A DNA stretch of 64,000 nt from Phlebotomus papatasi (GCF_024763615.1 NC_077223.1:38998627-39062626); one strand, 5' to 3'; positions 10,330 to 21,921 are shown, counted from the first letter of the stretch. Program-made: numbers and translations. Notes: generated by a model from the letters alone, not told the origin.

Positions 10330-10970
10330 CCTAACCCACTCAACAATGAAAGCATACAGGTCTCACCATCTAGAATGTTATATCTAACGAAAAAAATCCG
10401 AACATTCGAAATTGCCCCTATACGGATCTACTCTAGTTTTCCCTATATGAGAATAGATTGAATACACGAAAATTCACCAATCTCGTTCATTTCACGAACT
10501 TCACTTAAAAGGCTGTTTTTGCATTGTTTTAGTGATAGAAAACGCAGTATTGAGGTTTTTACGGCTCAAAGCATCCAACTCACGAATTCAGAAAGAACGA
10601 ACGGGATTTATTGGGGTGCATAGACGATATTTCGCGCTACCACAGGTTTAAATTGAAAGATTGAATCAGAAAATGAAAAAGGAGATGCATTACGAGTTTC
10701 GAAATATCCAGGGTAACAAAGCATTGAAGTTTTGTGGGATGCTCGAGCTCCACATTAAGTGCATTGAGTCAAAGGTCTTCTAAAAAATTTGGTTGTCAAA
10801 AAATGAGTATTAAAATAACTCGTTTAGAAGATGCTAATTATTACGAACAAGTGTGGATTCTAAAGACTTATTTTTATACGTCGAGGCTTGGATCAACATT
10901 TACATGAGAAATCAGCTTCGAAACTAAATTTTTTCTTTAGTAACTTTTAAAGACAATAAAGGTTGGAACA
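10330..10970. other. Unique AT-rich spacer
   Basis: No gene or repeat identified. A fragment of a GGGGCACC-type MITE end lies just upstream, at about 10295-10325. Confidence 0.4.
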
Positions 10971-10972
10971 CA

Positions 10973-11221
10973 CACTGAGAAAAAAGGGGGTGCGATTAAC
11001 TTTTTTTCCTCGTAACTTTGACATTTTTTAGGTGTGAAAATATATCAACATTTTTTAATGTAATTTTACACTTTTTTAAATGTAAAATTAACATGAAAAA
11101 GGGCAACTTTAACCCATAATACACCTTAAAAGCATAATATTCACACCGATTTCGGATCAATAATGCAGGGTAAAATTAACGATGCGGAATATTATTTTAA
11201 CTTTTCGGATTTCTCTCAGTG
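10973..11221. mobile_element. CACTGAG-ended MITE, 2-bp TSD (CA)
   Basis: A 249-bp element starting CACTGAGAAAAAAGGGGGTG and ending GGATTTCTCTCAGTG, flanked by CA (10971-10972, 11222-11223). The close relative at 54594-54845 has TT flanks. The family also includes the larger elements at 46197 and 47634. Confidence 0.85.
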
Positions 11222-11223
11222 CA

Positions 11224-12450
11224 CCTAAAAAATGTCGAAGTTTTCTCGTTGGTTTCAAATTTTTAACAATGTACTGAAGTAAAACACGATGAGTGTCGAA
11301 TATGCTTAACCCTAGAAGCAATTTTTTCTTAATATAGTCTTGTCAAATTCCCTAAGTAAGGCATTATAGAACCAAAAATCTTTTTATTTGCTTATAACGC
11401 TCTTGGTTCCATCACTGAGATTACTATAAGTAAAGTGGCGCACTCATAAGGATCGTCTGAGCTTCTATAGAAATTTCAACAGAAAATTCTTAGTTAAAGT
11501 TTTAGAAAAGTGTACTAAGAGACTTGTCTAATACTTGGTTCTATAAGGAAGCTATTTTGCTCCTTGGGTAAGCGTTCCTTATAAAAACTGCCCTTATAAA
11601 AACATCCCTATTTTGCGGAAAAATAGGGACCATTGTCGTCTACATACGTTTTAAATCGAATAGTTCATGGCTTATCGATCCGTATTAAAACCATTGAAAC
11701 TGATGTTTAGTTAGGCTACCGGTTTTGATCGATTTTATAGGTTAGACAACTTGGTAAACCTAGCTGAGAGTGAATTTTTGACCAAATTCGTCTTGTTATT
11801 AGTAGTGAGTTTGGAATAATTTTCCTGCAAACCAAGTAATTATTCTTACCTTTTTCATTCATTTGCGGTTGGTTTTAAAGCCTTATTGCCTTCAGTAACC
11901 AACTAACTCTGAATTTTTGGAGCAGACATCAGGGGGTTACTTATCAGATATACTTACAATGCGGTTATCGACTCTCTGAGTCGAAACTCTGGGTCTACCA
12001 ATAACGTTTTTCAGATGTACTCGTACCTCATCACTATATTATTTGACCATTTTATGTATAACCTTTCGTGAATTTCCATAAAATTTGGCAATTAAGCGTT
12101 GCAGATTCATTCTAAATAGTATCTCTGGACAATTTTCCACCTTTTACTTTTTTGTGATTTGGAAACCTAAATTATGAATTATCAAAAAACAGATTTTTTA
12201 ATATATTAATTTTACACAACTTTAAAAATGTACAGTACAACCCACCATTTCCTCTCAAATGACATAAACTCAAAATGTAACTGGTTTGCATTAAGTTGAT
12301 TGCATGTTTTGACCATTTTAAATTAGTTTTTTTAATGAAGCAACAAACTTTTGACTCCTAAAAAATTACCAATTGGAAAACAATTATTTTTGATATGAAA
12401 TAAGATTAATTTTTTTTTGAAAAATATAAATAATATCTACGGATTACAGG
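11224..12450. other. Unique AT-rich spacer
   Basis: About 1.2 kb with no supported gene, hairpin or repeat. Confidence 0.4.
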
Positions 12451-12454
12451 GAAT

Positions 12455-12733
12455 TCATCTGCAAAAAACGAAATTTGTAAAAGTATTTTTTACTATCATT
12501 TTTTTCACTTGATTTCTCAAAAATGCATTAGGCAAAAAACTATTGACACCCACTGTAAGTGCGATATTTTCATTTAGCAGATAAGCTTTTACCTTTATCA
12601 AAGCTGAATTTAAATCTTCTCCGTTTCGAAACACGATGGGTTGTGAGATGGCCAAATTTAGGGGAAAAATGAGCAAAGCTGTTTGATAAGCTTCTTTCTG
12701 GACCTGTATATCACGTAAGTTACTTTCAAGCAT
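12455..12733 (-). CDS. Possible coding exon, unknown protein
   Basis: A 92-codon minus-strand frame starting MLESNLRDIQVQKEAYQTAL. The middle is protein-like (PLNLAISQPIVFRNGEDLN), unlike the AT-artefact frames nearby. An acceptor-like GATATACAG before codons VQKEAYQ and a donor-like AAAG|GTAAAAG after NSALIK would define an internal exon of about 119 bp (roughly 12590-12708). No family recognised, no upstream promoter, no membrane segment clear enough to call. It could equally be a decayed gene piece; the neighbouring 600 bp holds no obvious partner exon. Confidence 0.3.
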   Translation of the reverse strand: MLESNLRDIQVQKEAYQTALLIFPLNLAISQPIVFRNGEDLNSALIKVKAYLLNENIALTVGVNSFLPNAFLRNQVKKMIVKNTFTNFVFCR

Positions 12734-13040
12734 ACATATTTTATACTATCAAGGAATATGCGTTAATGAGTTCACTTTTCTCCACAGAAAATAGAGAATA
12801 ATCTCACTAGTCTGTAAACATAATGGGTTCTATTAAAGAGGATTTTTCATTTCATTTTGCATATAACACAAATTATGCATCAGCATTTTGTTTGAAATGT
12901 TTGGTGTTGAGGCTGAAGTTTACGCTTTATTAATTAGAAAATTATTCACGCCGATTATCCATTTCTATCTGACTGCATTTAGTGCTTCAAATTGAATTTT
13001 CAAATTAATGATCTTTCAAAATATTACAAATTATCTTTTA

Positions 13041-14456
13041 AGGTGTCTACACATTGGAGCTGATTTCATCAAGAATTATTTCAAGAATTTTTTAAAGAAA
13101 AATTCATATTTTTGAAGGAATTTTTGAAGAAAAATGCCTCCACACTGGGTTTTTTATTTTCCATCAAAATTTTTTTTGACAGATTGCCATCATTTCCAAG
13201 TATCTTGCTCTTCTGACTGTTTTTCACGAAAATTTGTTGTTTCACTGCTGGAAAAAGTGAGAAAAGCGTTTTGTGAAGTTCCTTGGGATAGTATTAGTGA
13301 ATTTCTGAAGAAAATCTTCTAAATATGCAAGGGAATAGTGTTTTTCTGGAGATATCGTGGTGGAATCCAACCCAGCCTTTGAAGGAACATTTCCTGTGAT
13401 TTTCCTCCAGAAATTGCCGGAAGTTAATCCATCTATGTATTCTTGAGATGTTCCACAGTACAGTGGCCTCGTACTCCATGGATTGCAAGATGGATGGAAA
13501 GGAGAAAATTTACGGGCACTTTCCAATCTCTATATGCCTTGGTTATCAATTAAAACAAGAGCTAACCAGAGCCACCGAGGAGATCTTAATGCAAACGAGA
13601 GCTGTCCGGAGCTACCAGAAGCCATCACTTGAACCCCCAGAAGAACATCAGAATGATCTTTTATATCATTCACTTTCTCAACCACTAGGAACTATGTGGA
13701 ATTGCTTCCTTTCGGGAAGACCAGAACTGGATAGCCACAGGCCTTCGATTCCTCCGTGGGACTCCCAGTTTGAGTAGTAGTGCACGAAAAGGTGGTGAGA
13801 AATAAAAAAAAATTTAAAGTAAAATCCTTAAAACCTTAAAACCTTGGTAATCAAGGCATATAGAGATTCCAAAGTGCTCGTAAATTTTCTCCTTTCCATC
13901 CATCTTGCAATCCATGGAGTACGAGGCCACTGTACTGTGGAACACCTCAAGAATACACAGATGGATTAACTTCCGGCAATTTCTGGAGGAAAATCACAGG
14001 AAATGTTCCTTCAAAGGCTGGGTTGGATTCCACCAGGAACGATATCTCCAGAAAAACACTATTCCCTTGCATATTTAGAAGATTTTCTTCACAAATTCAC
14101 TAAATACTATCCCAAGGAACTTCACCAAACGCTTTTCTCACTTTTTCCAGCAGAAAATAACAAATTTTCGTGAAAAACAATCTTGAATCGTGATGGTTTC
14201 CGTCAAGAATTCTGTCAAGAATGACTTTGATGAATTTTATTCCAATGTGTAGCGGGTAATTTCTTTCAAAAATTCTTGATGGAAATTACCTTCAATTGGA
14301 TATTATTTTTGAAGAAATTTGTCTACACATTAGACAAATTTTCTTCAAAAATCCATCTTTTTGTCAAAAATTCTCACCAATGTGTAGGCAATTTTCTTGA
14401 AGAACACTTCTTGAAGCTCATTTTTGATAGAAATTTCTTATAATGTGTAGACACCT
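13041..14456. mobile_element. 1.4-kb foldback element with gene-like loop
   Basis: The outer ends AGGTGTCTACACATT and AATGTGTAGACACCT are flanked by TTA (13038-13040, 14457-14459), which ties it to the small CTACACATTGGG MITEs. The long arms (about 13245-13555 and 13835-14150) are near-identical inverted copies, e.g. CCATGGATTGCAAGATGGAT and its complement. The central 280 bp is single-copy and higher in GC. A transcript of the whole would fold into a hairpin with a stem of at least 300 bp. Confidence 0.85.
13448..13777 (+). pseudogene. Gene-fragment-like frame spanning foldback arm and loop
   Basis: A 109-codon frame. The first ~35 codons lie in the inverted arm and are also present in the other arm, so they are element sequence. 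Codons from about KQELTRATEEILMQTRAV to IPPWDSQFE (13553-13777) lie in the single-copy loop and look like genuine protein: balanced composition, P/E/S/H-rich, no repeats. I do not recognise the family. The likeliest reading is part of a host coding sequence captured between the arms (Pack-type capture); a chance frame is possible. Confidence 0.4.
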
Positions 14457-14680
14457 TTAGTGAAAAATTAAAGTGAATTCGATTTATATAATATTAAATT
14501 CAAATAAATTGCTGACGGTGTCGAAAATGAGATTTTCGACAAATATTTAAATGTTTCACTGACCAAATTTGGCTTATTTACATCCACAATTTAACTTCAA
14601 TTTCAGGTTGAGAAACATTTCACGATTTTTATTTAATTTTATAACTAAAAACTTGATAAATTATATTAGAACACATATAG

Positions 14681-15000
14681 ACATATTTTTTTGTAAAATT
14701 GTTCTTATATGTTTGTGAATTCCCACTAGGGCCTTACGAAATGCTCGTAAACCGTACAAGCCACAAAAGTTTATTAAAAAATTGTACCTTCTTCATAAAC
14801 ATAACATAAACGTAACATGATTACTTTGTGTGTGAGTGTGAGCATATTTTGTTCTCTCACACACATTTGTTCGTAAATGTTCATACACACAAAAAGAAAT
14901 TGTAAAATTTTGTTATTTGTTCGTAAGTTTTTTAAAGATAAACAAAAATGTACGAACAAATGTTTGTAAAAAAAAATAAAATTGCACATTTGTCTGCCAC
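14681..15000. mobile_element. Diverged TTCGTAAATGTTTGT family fragment
   Basis: Shares GTGAATTCCCA, CTTACGAAATGCTCGTAAA and tandem-like TACGAACAAATGTTTGTAA with the complete element at 15834-16236 and the fragment at 22618. Includes a GTGTGTGAGTGTGAG tract near 14827. Confidence 0.65.
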
Positions 15001-15242
15001 GTCTGCCATTTTGTAACTCTATTTTTTTTGGAAAAAAAATTAAGTTCTTGGAGTATACATAAAAACACCGAAAATGTAATGGAACTTTTTCTTCTGTTTT
15101 ACAGAAAATCGCGAAAAATAACTAAGTTTTGACATCGTAGTAAAGGCTCCCCCTTAACGCAATGCCCCTCTAGGACCAAAATAGATTCAGGTTGATTATT
15201 GATTTTGGATCTTTGCATAAATTTACTTTACTTAGTTCTTTA

Positions 15243-15504
15243 TGGCTCCAGCACACCTTTTAGATCAGGAAAATTTCATGAAGTCGAAATTCGAAACCCT
15301 TTCTTTCTCATATGTTTTGCATATGACTATCTCATTTTTCCGCATACCAAATTCGATAGAGCTAAATTGAATTCGGAGTGATATTTAAGAGAAGTAGAAG
15401 AGTGCGAGAGAATGAGACAGGTATATGCACAACATGTGAGAAAGAAAGGGATCCGAAATTCAACTTCATGAAATTTTCTTGATCTAAAAGGTGTGCCCGA
15501 GCCA
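15243..15504. mobile_element. MITE, TGGCTCCGGCACACC family (PIF/Harbinger-like)
   Basis: A 262-bp element with ends TGGCTCCAGCACACCTTTTA and TAAAAGGTGTGCCCGAGCCA, flanked by TTA (15240-15242, 15505-15507). Inner arms match around TTTGCATATGACTATCTCAT. Confidence 0.85.
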
Positions 15505-15833
15505 TTACCACCTAATTTTATGGTCTAAATTCACTAGCCTGAGTCTATTTAGGTTCTTATCTACTGTCAAACGCGTAACCCCTCGGGAAATATTTCTCAA
15601 CCTGGGTTACATTCTGATTTCAATGAGAGATAGCGAAATTTTTAATCTGGGTACATCATTCTCTATTCTCAATCAATAGTGAATATTCATTCGTATCATT
15701 ATCATAACCAATATGTATTAACCCACTCGTATCTATAGCATAATATATTAATCGCAAACTAAACGATTTTGAATAATTTAGTTCTGTGGAAGTGATATCC
15801 GAATTGCTGTCAGGAATGGATTTTTAGTTAGTA

Positions 15834-16236
15834 CACAGAAAAAAAAATTTCTAAATCTGTTCGTAAATGTTTGTGTATTCCTTTTGGGGACTTACGCAAT
15901 GCTTGTAAATCGTATAACTCACAAAGAAGTTCGTAAAAGTTTGTACTTTTTTCACAAACATTGTTCGTAAGTTGATCATTTGACGAGCATTTTTTGTAAT
16001 TTTTTTTTAAACATTTGCTCGCATATTTTTGTTTGTCTGGCAAAAATTTACGAACAAAGGTTTCTAAAAGTACAAAAAATACTCGATAACTGATCATCTT
16101 ACGAACAATGTTTGTGAAAAAAGTATAAAGTTTTACAAACTTGTTCTTGAGTTATACGATTTACAAGCATTACGTTAAGTCCTCAATAGGAATTCACAAA
16201 CATTTAAGAACAATTTTACGAAACATTTTTTCTGTG
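15834..16236. mobile_element. CACAGAAAAA...TTTTTCTGTG palindromic element
   Basis: About 403 bp, palindromic over most of its length (TGTTCGTAAATGTTTGTG on the left, its inverted copy on the right). Flanked by TA at 15832-15833 and 16237-16238. The minus-strand 89-codon frame inside is a by-product of the palindrome. Confidence 0.8.
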
Positions 16237-16238
16237 TA

Positions 16239-16419
16239 AGGGGAAGTGGGGCACCTTTGAAATTGGAATTTTTCACCTATTTTTAAATAAAATTGGGGCT
16301 TATCGTGATATAATTTAGCTACACAAACGGATTGAGAAGCCAAATTATATCACGATAAGGCTCAATTTTATTTAAAAATAGGTGGAAAATCCTAATTTCA
16401 AAGGTGCCCCACTTCCCCC
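16239..16419. mobile_element. TA|GGGGAAGTGGGGCACC hairpin MITE
   Basis: A 181-bp near-perfect hairpin (AAATTGGAATTTTTCACCTA and complement; core ATCGTGATATAATTTAGCT). Its left TA (16237-16238) is the right TA of the preceding element, so the two abut with a shared TA. Confidence 0.9.
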
Positions 16420-16764
16420 TATAGTGCATCAATAAATTGAGAAAAATAACCCGAGAGAGATGAAAATACATTTTGTTATCGTTTTCTCTCTTCGTGGTAA
16501 ACAATGCAAAGTTTTTGCTTAAAATGACAGACGGAAAATTTTACATCCCCACGAATTTGTTAATTTATTCTTTCCTGATTTGAATTCTGGTTGCCAATTT
16601 ATGTTCTTGGAGTTAGTCTATCTGAATAAATATAGTTTGTAATATTAATGTGAAGAATTAAAATTCAGTGACCGATAAGACGCGTGCTTAACAGCGGCTC
16701 CCCTTTCCATGCTCCCGCGATAGATTTTTTTTTATTTTTTAAAAAGTTACATATTAATCTGTAA

Positions 16765-17025
16765 TGGCTCCGGCACACCTTTTAGATCAGTAAAATTTCA
16801 TAAAGTAAAAATTCACATCCCTTTCTTTCATAAAAGCTTTGCATATGTCTATCCTACTCTTTCACCCTCTTCTTCTTCTTTTGAACATCACACCAAATTA
16901 AATTTAGTTCAGTCCAATTTCGGGATCGAAAGAGTGGGACAGACTTATACAAATATTTTGAGAAAAAAAACACGCGAATTTTGATTTCCTAAAATTATAC
17001 CTAGCTAAAAAGTGTGCCAGACGCT
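16765..17025. mobile_element. MITE, TGGCTCCGGCACACC family, copy 1 of tandem pair
   Basis: Left end TGGCTCCGGCACACCTTTTA with a diverged right end TTTTTAGC-type reversed (CTAAAAAGTGTGCCAGACGC). TAA on both sides (16762-16764, 17026-17028). Confidence 0.8.
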
Positions 17026-17028
17026 TAA

Positions 17029-17278
17029 TGGCTCCGACACACCTTTTAGATCAGGAAAATTTCATGAAGTAGAAATTCTTTCTTTCTCACATGTTTTGCA
17101 TATGACTATCTCATTCTTTCGCATACTAAATTGAGCTAAATTGAATTTAGAGTGTTGTTTAAGATAAGAAGAAGAGTGTGAGAGAATGAGATAGATACAT
17201 GCAAAGCATGTGAGAAAGAAACGGATACGAAATTCGACTTCATGAAATTTTCTTGATCTAAAAGGTGTGCCCGAGCCA
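17029..17278. mobile_element. MITE, TGGCTCCGGCACACC family, copy 2 of tandem pair
   Basis: Directly follows copy 1 across TAA and ends ...GTGTGCCCGAGCCA, then TAA (17279-17281). It is closer in sequence to the copy at 15243 than to its tandem neighbour, so the pair arose by a second insertion at the TAA rather than by local duplication. Confidence 0.8.
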
Positions 17279-17785
17279 TAAGGAACTTATTTCAAAATAT
17301 GAACATTCTATTTCAAGTATTTCAGTACAATGAATGGATTGAGGCAGTCACATGGTAACGCATCTAATATTCAATTTAAAATTGGCATGGATCTCTACCT
17401 CGTGAGTTCTAGCATTCTGCAAAGGTCAAACGAATTGTCATATCTTTTTTTGTATTTTTCTCTCGTTTCTTAAGATTGTAGCTATACTCAGGGCTATTTT
17501 GATTTTTTAACTATTTTTTTTTTTAAATCCCTTTTAAATAAAAAATGACCCCATGTCGAACTAGAATTGAATACTGCCCTGTATTGTGTTTAGGTCAGAG
17601 TTTTTTCAAAATCAAACAATCAAATGTTAGCAAGATATTTTTTTATTGTAAAAAGAGCACCCACTTTTCCAAACAGCCTTTTGGCTCGGAAGTGGTCTTT
17701 CTCCTCTCTCTATTATGTATGGCTTAGTTCCAATGCATTGTAACAATGACTTTGTAACAAATAACATACGTTTAGTCCTGGAGAC

Positions 17786-17880
17786 TGGAATTAACGCTAA
17801 GACGGCGATGGACGCATGGGAAGTTGGGTAAAAAGACGATATGAGATGAAAATAAATTGAATTGAATTGATATCTGAACT
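17786..17880 (+). mobile_element. 3' end of a retroposon
   Basis: AACGCTAAGACGGCGATGGA, then GCATGGGAAG and the tail AAATAAATTGAATTGAATTG. The same AACGCTAAGACGGCG...ACGCATGG module with an ATTATT tail is at 39140-39220, so this is a shared 3' end of a dispersed non-LTR or SINE family. Confidence 0.55.
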
Positions 17881-17888
17881 TAATTTAA

Positions 17889-19164
17889 GGGCAGAAACAC
17901 ATTGACAGTGCAAATGTTCACTGTCACCGTAAGAGCCTCGCCGTTTTTCCTTAATTGATGAATTTTCATTATTTTTCAAAATAATATAAGAAAATTGAAG
18001 AAATAAAACGAAAATGCGACAAACAGTGAGCAAAAAAAATGCATTAGGGGAGACTGGGGCAAAAGGTCACAAAACGGATATTTTATGTTTTACATACCCG
18101 AGCTACCCGAGCACCTCCAAAATTTCTAATTAGCACAGTTTTATAGGAAATTTACCGCTCTACAACTCTGTGAGAGTCATTTTCTTCTATTTTGTAAGGA
18201 AATATATTTATCGAGCCGTTTTCTAAAAGGTAATTTTGTGATCATTTTCAAAAATGTTGGGCCAAATAGTATCAGGCATAACATAGTTACTATCACATTT
18301 TGATTCGCTTTATTACGGAATTCCGTAAATTTAAGTAAAATACCTAGATTACATATTTTCATAGGAAATTTATTCTTCTACACCTTTGTAAAACACTGTT
18401 TTCTCTATCTGAGCGAGAAAATCGTATTTTAAGATATTTTACAAAAAACACACAAAAGACTGCAAATCGTTTGACCAATGCAAACAACAAGCGGCGACAC
18501 ATAGCATTGACGTTCCTTTTCACCGTGGGACATCAGAAATGGTTTTAGTTTTTGTTAATTTTTGCTCCATAGCTTTTGTTACTTTTTACCCCAATTGGAC
18601 ATTTTTAATAAAAGGATTTCTGGAGAAAAGAATCTTTGTAAAATTCTATAATAATAGATAGCGGATTCGTATTCAAAGAATATCCAGATAATTTGGGAAA
18701 TATTCACCAGTGCATCAAATTTAATATAAGTAGCTAATATAATTGATATTTTCTGCACGGAAAATATTTCAAAAATAGGGCTAAAAATTTCGATATTTTT
18801 TATTTTCTAAATTCCTTGTTCAAATTCTAATAAACTTACGACATTGAAGAAGACCTATGGAGGCTATCTATGGAAAAAATTTTAAGTCGCTATCTTATTT
18901 ATTTTGGAAGATATTGAATTTTAAAATTTTCGATTTGTGACTTTTTGCCCCAGTCTCCCCTAGTGATTAACCGTACAGTTTTTTTACTCACCGTTTATCG
19001 TATTTTCGTTTTATTACTTCAATTTTCTTATATATTATTTTCACTTAATGCCACAGAGTATAAGGCAAGGTAATAAGGTAATTGAGAATTTGCGTAAAAA
19101 TTGTAATTAAAATGCGTAAATTAAGGAAAACGGTGACCGTTTAACTGTCAATGTGATTCTGCCC
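17889..19164. mobile_element. GGGCAGAATCACATTGACAG palindromic element, interrupted
   Basis: The ends GGGCAGAAACACATTGACAG and CTGTCAATGTGATTCTGCCC pair, and inner arms match around AAGAAAATTGAAG / CTTCAATTTTCTTA. Removing the insertion at 18047-18960 leaves about 360 bp. Confidence 0.8.
18047..18960. mobile_element. TA|GGGGAGACTGGGGCAAAA element, 0.9 kb (nested)
   Basis: A 914-bp element with ends GGGGAGACTGGGGCAAAA and TTTTGCCCCAGTCTCCCC, flanked by TA (18045-18046, 18961-18962), inserted in the palindrome above. Close relative at 58350-59260 and shorter (535-bp) relatives at 43955 and 20942. No transposase frame, so non-autonomous. Confidence 0.88.
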
Positions 19165-19169
19165 TAAAA

Positions 19170-20850
19170 GAGCTGTCATGCTATACTTATTTCGAATATG
19201 TATCGGGAACTACGTCTTAATATAAATAGTTTATTGATTAAGCATTAAGCTATTTCACTCAATATTTGTAAATTCCAGATATTCACTTTACTGTGAACTT
19301 CTTCATTACGATCACAATTTGCATGCAGTCCGCGTAAACTGATATGAAGAATATGTATAACCTAGAATAAGGGAAATAGTCTTATGTCTCGCTTTCAATG
19401 AGCATTTAGCAGGTAATTTTCTATAACAAGATAGGCAAAATCGATGAAATCCAGCACTATAAGAATCTACTTTGCATGATTCTCCATGAAGATTGCATGC
19501 TATTATCCATTGATAAATCATTAATCATATACGGTGGGTATGGAATGGGAAAATTTTCACTTGATATTCCATCCACGACCAGCACGTTTGAAGGCACAGA
19601 TATGGAATTTCTACTTGTTCAGCAGAGTCACAGCGCGGCCATTCGGGGAGCCCTAGGGGAGGGCAAGGGCTGCTCTTGGGAGTGAAAAAAATTAAATATG
19701 AGTTTCGTGTGTGCGAGTGTGTGTGTGGCAGAAAATCATCTTCTACTTCTACGATAACATCTTATAGACCCACATGTTTTTCTTCTGTCATCTTATACTT
19801 TTTTCTCTGCCCACTTTTTTTTCTTCCTTTATCTTTGCGGCAAATAGCATAGGAGGAGAGAGTTGGAGGCAGCAGGTGAAATGTGCAGAGAGCAAATCTC
19901 CAAGTTGGGAAAAGTCTTATAGACCATGGTGGTAATTGAAAGATCATAGGTCTCACCTTCTTCAACTTGGGTGATGAATTCTATCTAACACCCCAACTTT
20001 CATCATTCTCTTTTCCTTCCAAACGAAAAGCTTGACTTCTCATATTTCATTCACTTCCTCACACTTTCAAACAAAGCGTTTGGACTTAATTTCAGTTCGC
20101 AACTTTCTGCAATTGCAATTTTCACGTGGAAATTGAACACGGCCAAAGGGAGCAAAGTAAGACTTTGGAATTGGCACAAAAGGATATAATAAATGTTTTA
20201 GCATAAATCATGTGATAGTTTAACAAAATGCTTAAAGTGAAAATTCATCTTAATTTAATTAAGTTTCCTTCGTTTCCTTGTATCCTTCACTGGACTTCTA
20301 CCCTATCAAAAAAAAATCGTATTGATTTGAACATTTTTTTTTTTAATTCATATCCGTTTCGAAAGTTCTACAAACTTTACCACAAAGTTACAGTGAAAAT
20401 AGCAAGATTTTATTTCTCAAGTGGATTTGATAGTTTTGTCCTTAATGACAAAAGTTTATGGGCATTTACCAAGTAAGTGGAAATCTTTCCCAATTTTCAG
20501 AACACGTGAGCGTAAAACAAACACCTTTAGATTGTCAAGATGCATTTTCTCACCAAGAGAACCGACGTCAGGTGCAATCGTTCTTCTGGAAGTCATTCTG
20601 TTGTTCTTGGCATCCTTACCAAGGGGGTAAATTCAGGAAATTTGTGAGAAAGTGACAAAATACTGAAAAGTGACAAAATCAGGAATCTAAGCTGAAATTT
20701 TTTTTGCAACCTCAGCATCTGTAGTCCGAGGTGAAAACCAACCTCGTCACATCTCTTCTGTAATGACACTTATAGATTGCAAATATGATACCCACTAAAA
20801 TCGATTTTTCTGGCCGTTTCGTACGTCCGTATAGTATAGAGAGAATAAAA
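19170..20850. other. Mostly unique sequence, no assignable gene
   Basis: Includes a GC-richer patch at about 19540-19685 with a 69-codon frame of doubtful meaning, a GTGTGTGTG tract near 19710 and pyrimidine-rich stretches to 20100. No promoter, repeat ends or domain recognised. Confidence 0.35.
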
Positions 20851-20941
20851 ATAAAGGTGAGGTGGAGCTATTTTGAATAGTAGGGCTACATTGATATACG
20901 ACTTTTTGGCATGTTTCTAAAAGAAAATTAGATTTAAAGTA

Positions 20942-21775
20942 TTGGAGACTGGGGCAGAATTTGTCAAAACGAAAATTTCAATATTCACTATTTTCTGAAA
21001 TAAAAGAGACTGAGGCTTGAAATTTTTATTATAGATAGCCTTCATGAACCTTCTTAAACTTGCAAACTTTCAAGGAATTCGAGGAAGAATTATGTAAAAT
21101 AAAAAATAATGAAATTTTGAGCCCTATTTTTGGAATATTTGGCTTACAGAAAATATCAATACTGATTAGCTCAATTTAAGCACATTTCTCGTTATTAGAG
21201 AAAAATTATCTTCGACAAAGTTGTAGAGGAATAAATTTCGTTTAATTTAACGTTTGTGAGAGTAAAACGTCACAAAATATCCGAATACTGACAAAATTTT
21301 CCCTAGAAATTTTGAGAATCTTCACAAAATCGACTTTTATAGGTCCGGCACACCTTTTAGATCAGGAAAATTTCATAAAGTAAAAATTCACTTCTCTTTC
21401 TTCTTCAAAAGATTTGCATAAGTCTATCCCAGTCTTTTGGTCTCAAAATTGAGCCGAACTAAATTTAATTTAGTGTGACGTTCAAAAAAGAAGAAGATTA
21501 CGAAAGAGTAGGATAGGCTTATGCAAACAATGTAACGAAGACAAGGATGTGAATTTCAATTTCAAGAACTTTTCTTGATCTAAAAGGTGTGCCAGCGCTA
21601 TTAGAAAATGATTCGAAAATCATATATCTTTCGAGATAGAGGAAAATAGTCTTCTGCAATGTTGTAGAGCAGTAAATTTCCTATAAGAATATGCAAATTA
21701 TAAAACGTTTAAATTTTCTCAGAGCTCGTGTAAGAATTAAATATGCGTTTTGACAAGCTTTGCCCCTGTCTCCCC
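20942..21775. mobile_element. Middle element of nest (GGAGACTGGGGC family)
   Basis: Ends TTGGAGACTGGGGCAGAATT and GCCCCTGTCTCCCC, flanked by TA (20940-20941, 21776-21777). Without the inner insertion it is about 570 bp and aligns throughout with the 535-bp copy at 43955-44489. Confidence 0.88.
21340..21600. mobile_element. Inner element of nest: PIF/Harbinger-like MITE
   Basis: A 261-bp TCCGGCACACC-family element with TTA at 21337-21339 and 21601-21603. The homologous element at 44300-44325 reads CGACTTTTAGAAAATG without interruption, so the ends and the TTA duplication are read directly from an empty site. Confidence 0.92.
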
Positions 21776-21921
21776 TAATGTAATTTAGAAAGACGCAAAT
21801 AATTTACAACTAAATAAAATAATTGTAAGGCACTGCTTTTTACTGCTTCCTTTAGAGAAGTATGCGAAAGAATCGTACATCAATGTAGTTCTACAGCTCA
21901 AAATAGTCCCACCTTCCCCTA

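Larger units (their letters stand above)
20854..21920. mobile_element. Outer element of a three-level nest (GGAGGTGGCTACTTT family)
   Basis: The left part, AAGGTGAGGTGGAGCTATTT through GGGCTACATTGATATACGA, and the right part ending TAGTCCCACCTTCCCC correspond to the uninterrupted ~190-bp MITE at 52504-52694. The TA at 20940-20941 is where the next element inserted. Confidence 0.75.

Noticed and set aside
15828..16097. 89-codon minus frame
   Set aside because: By-product of the CACAGAAAA palindromic element.
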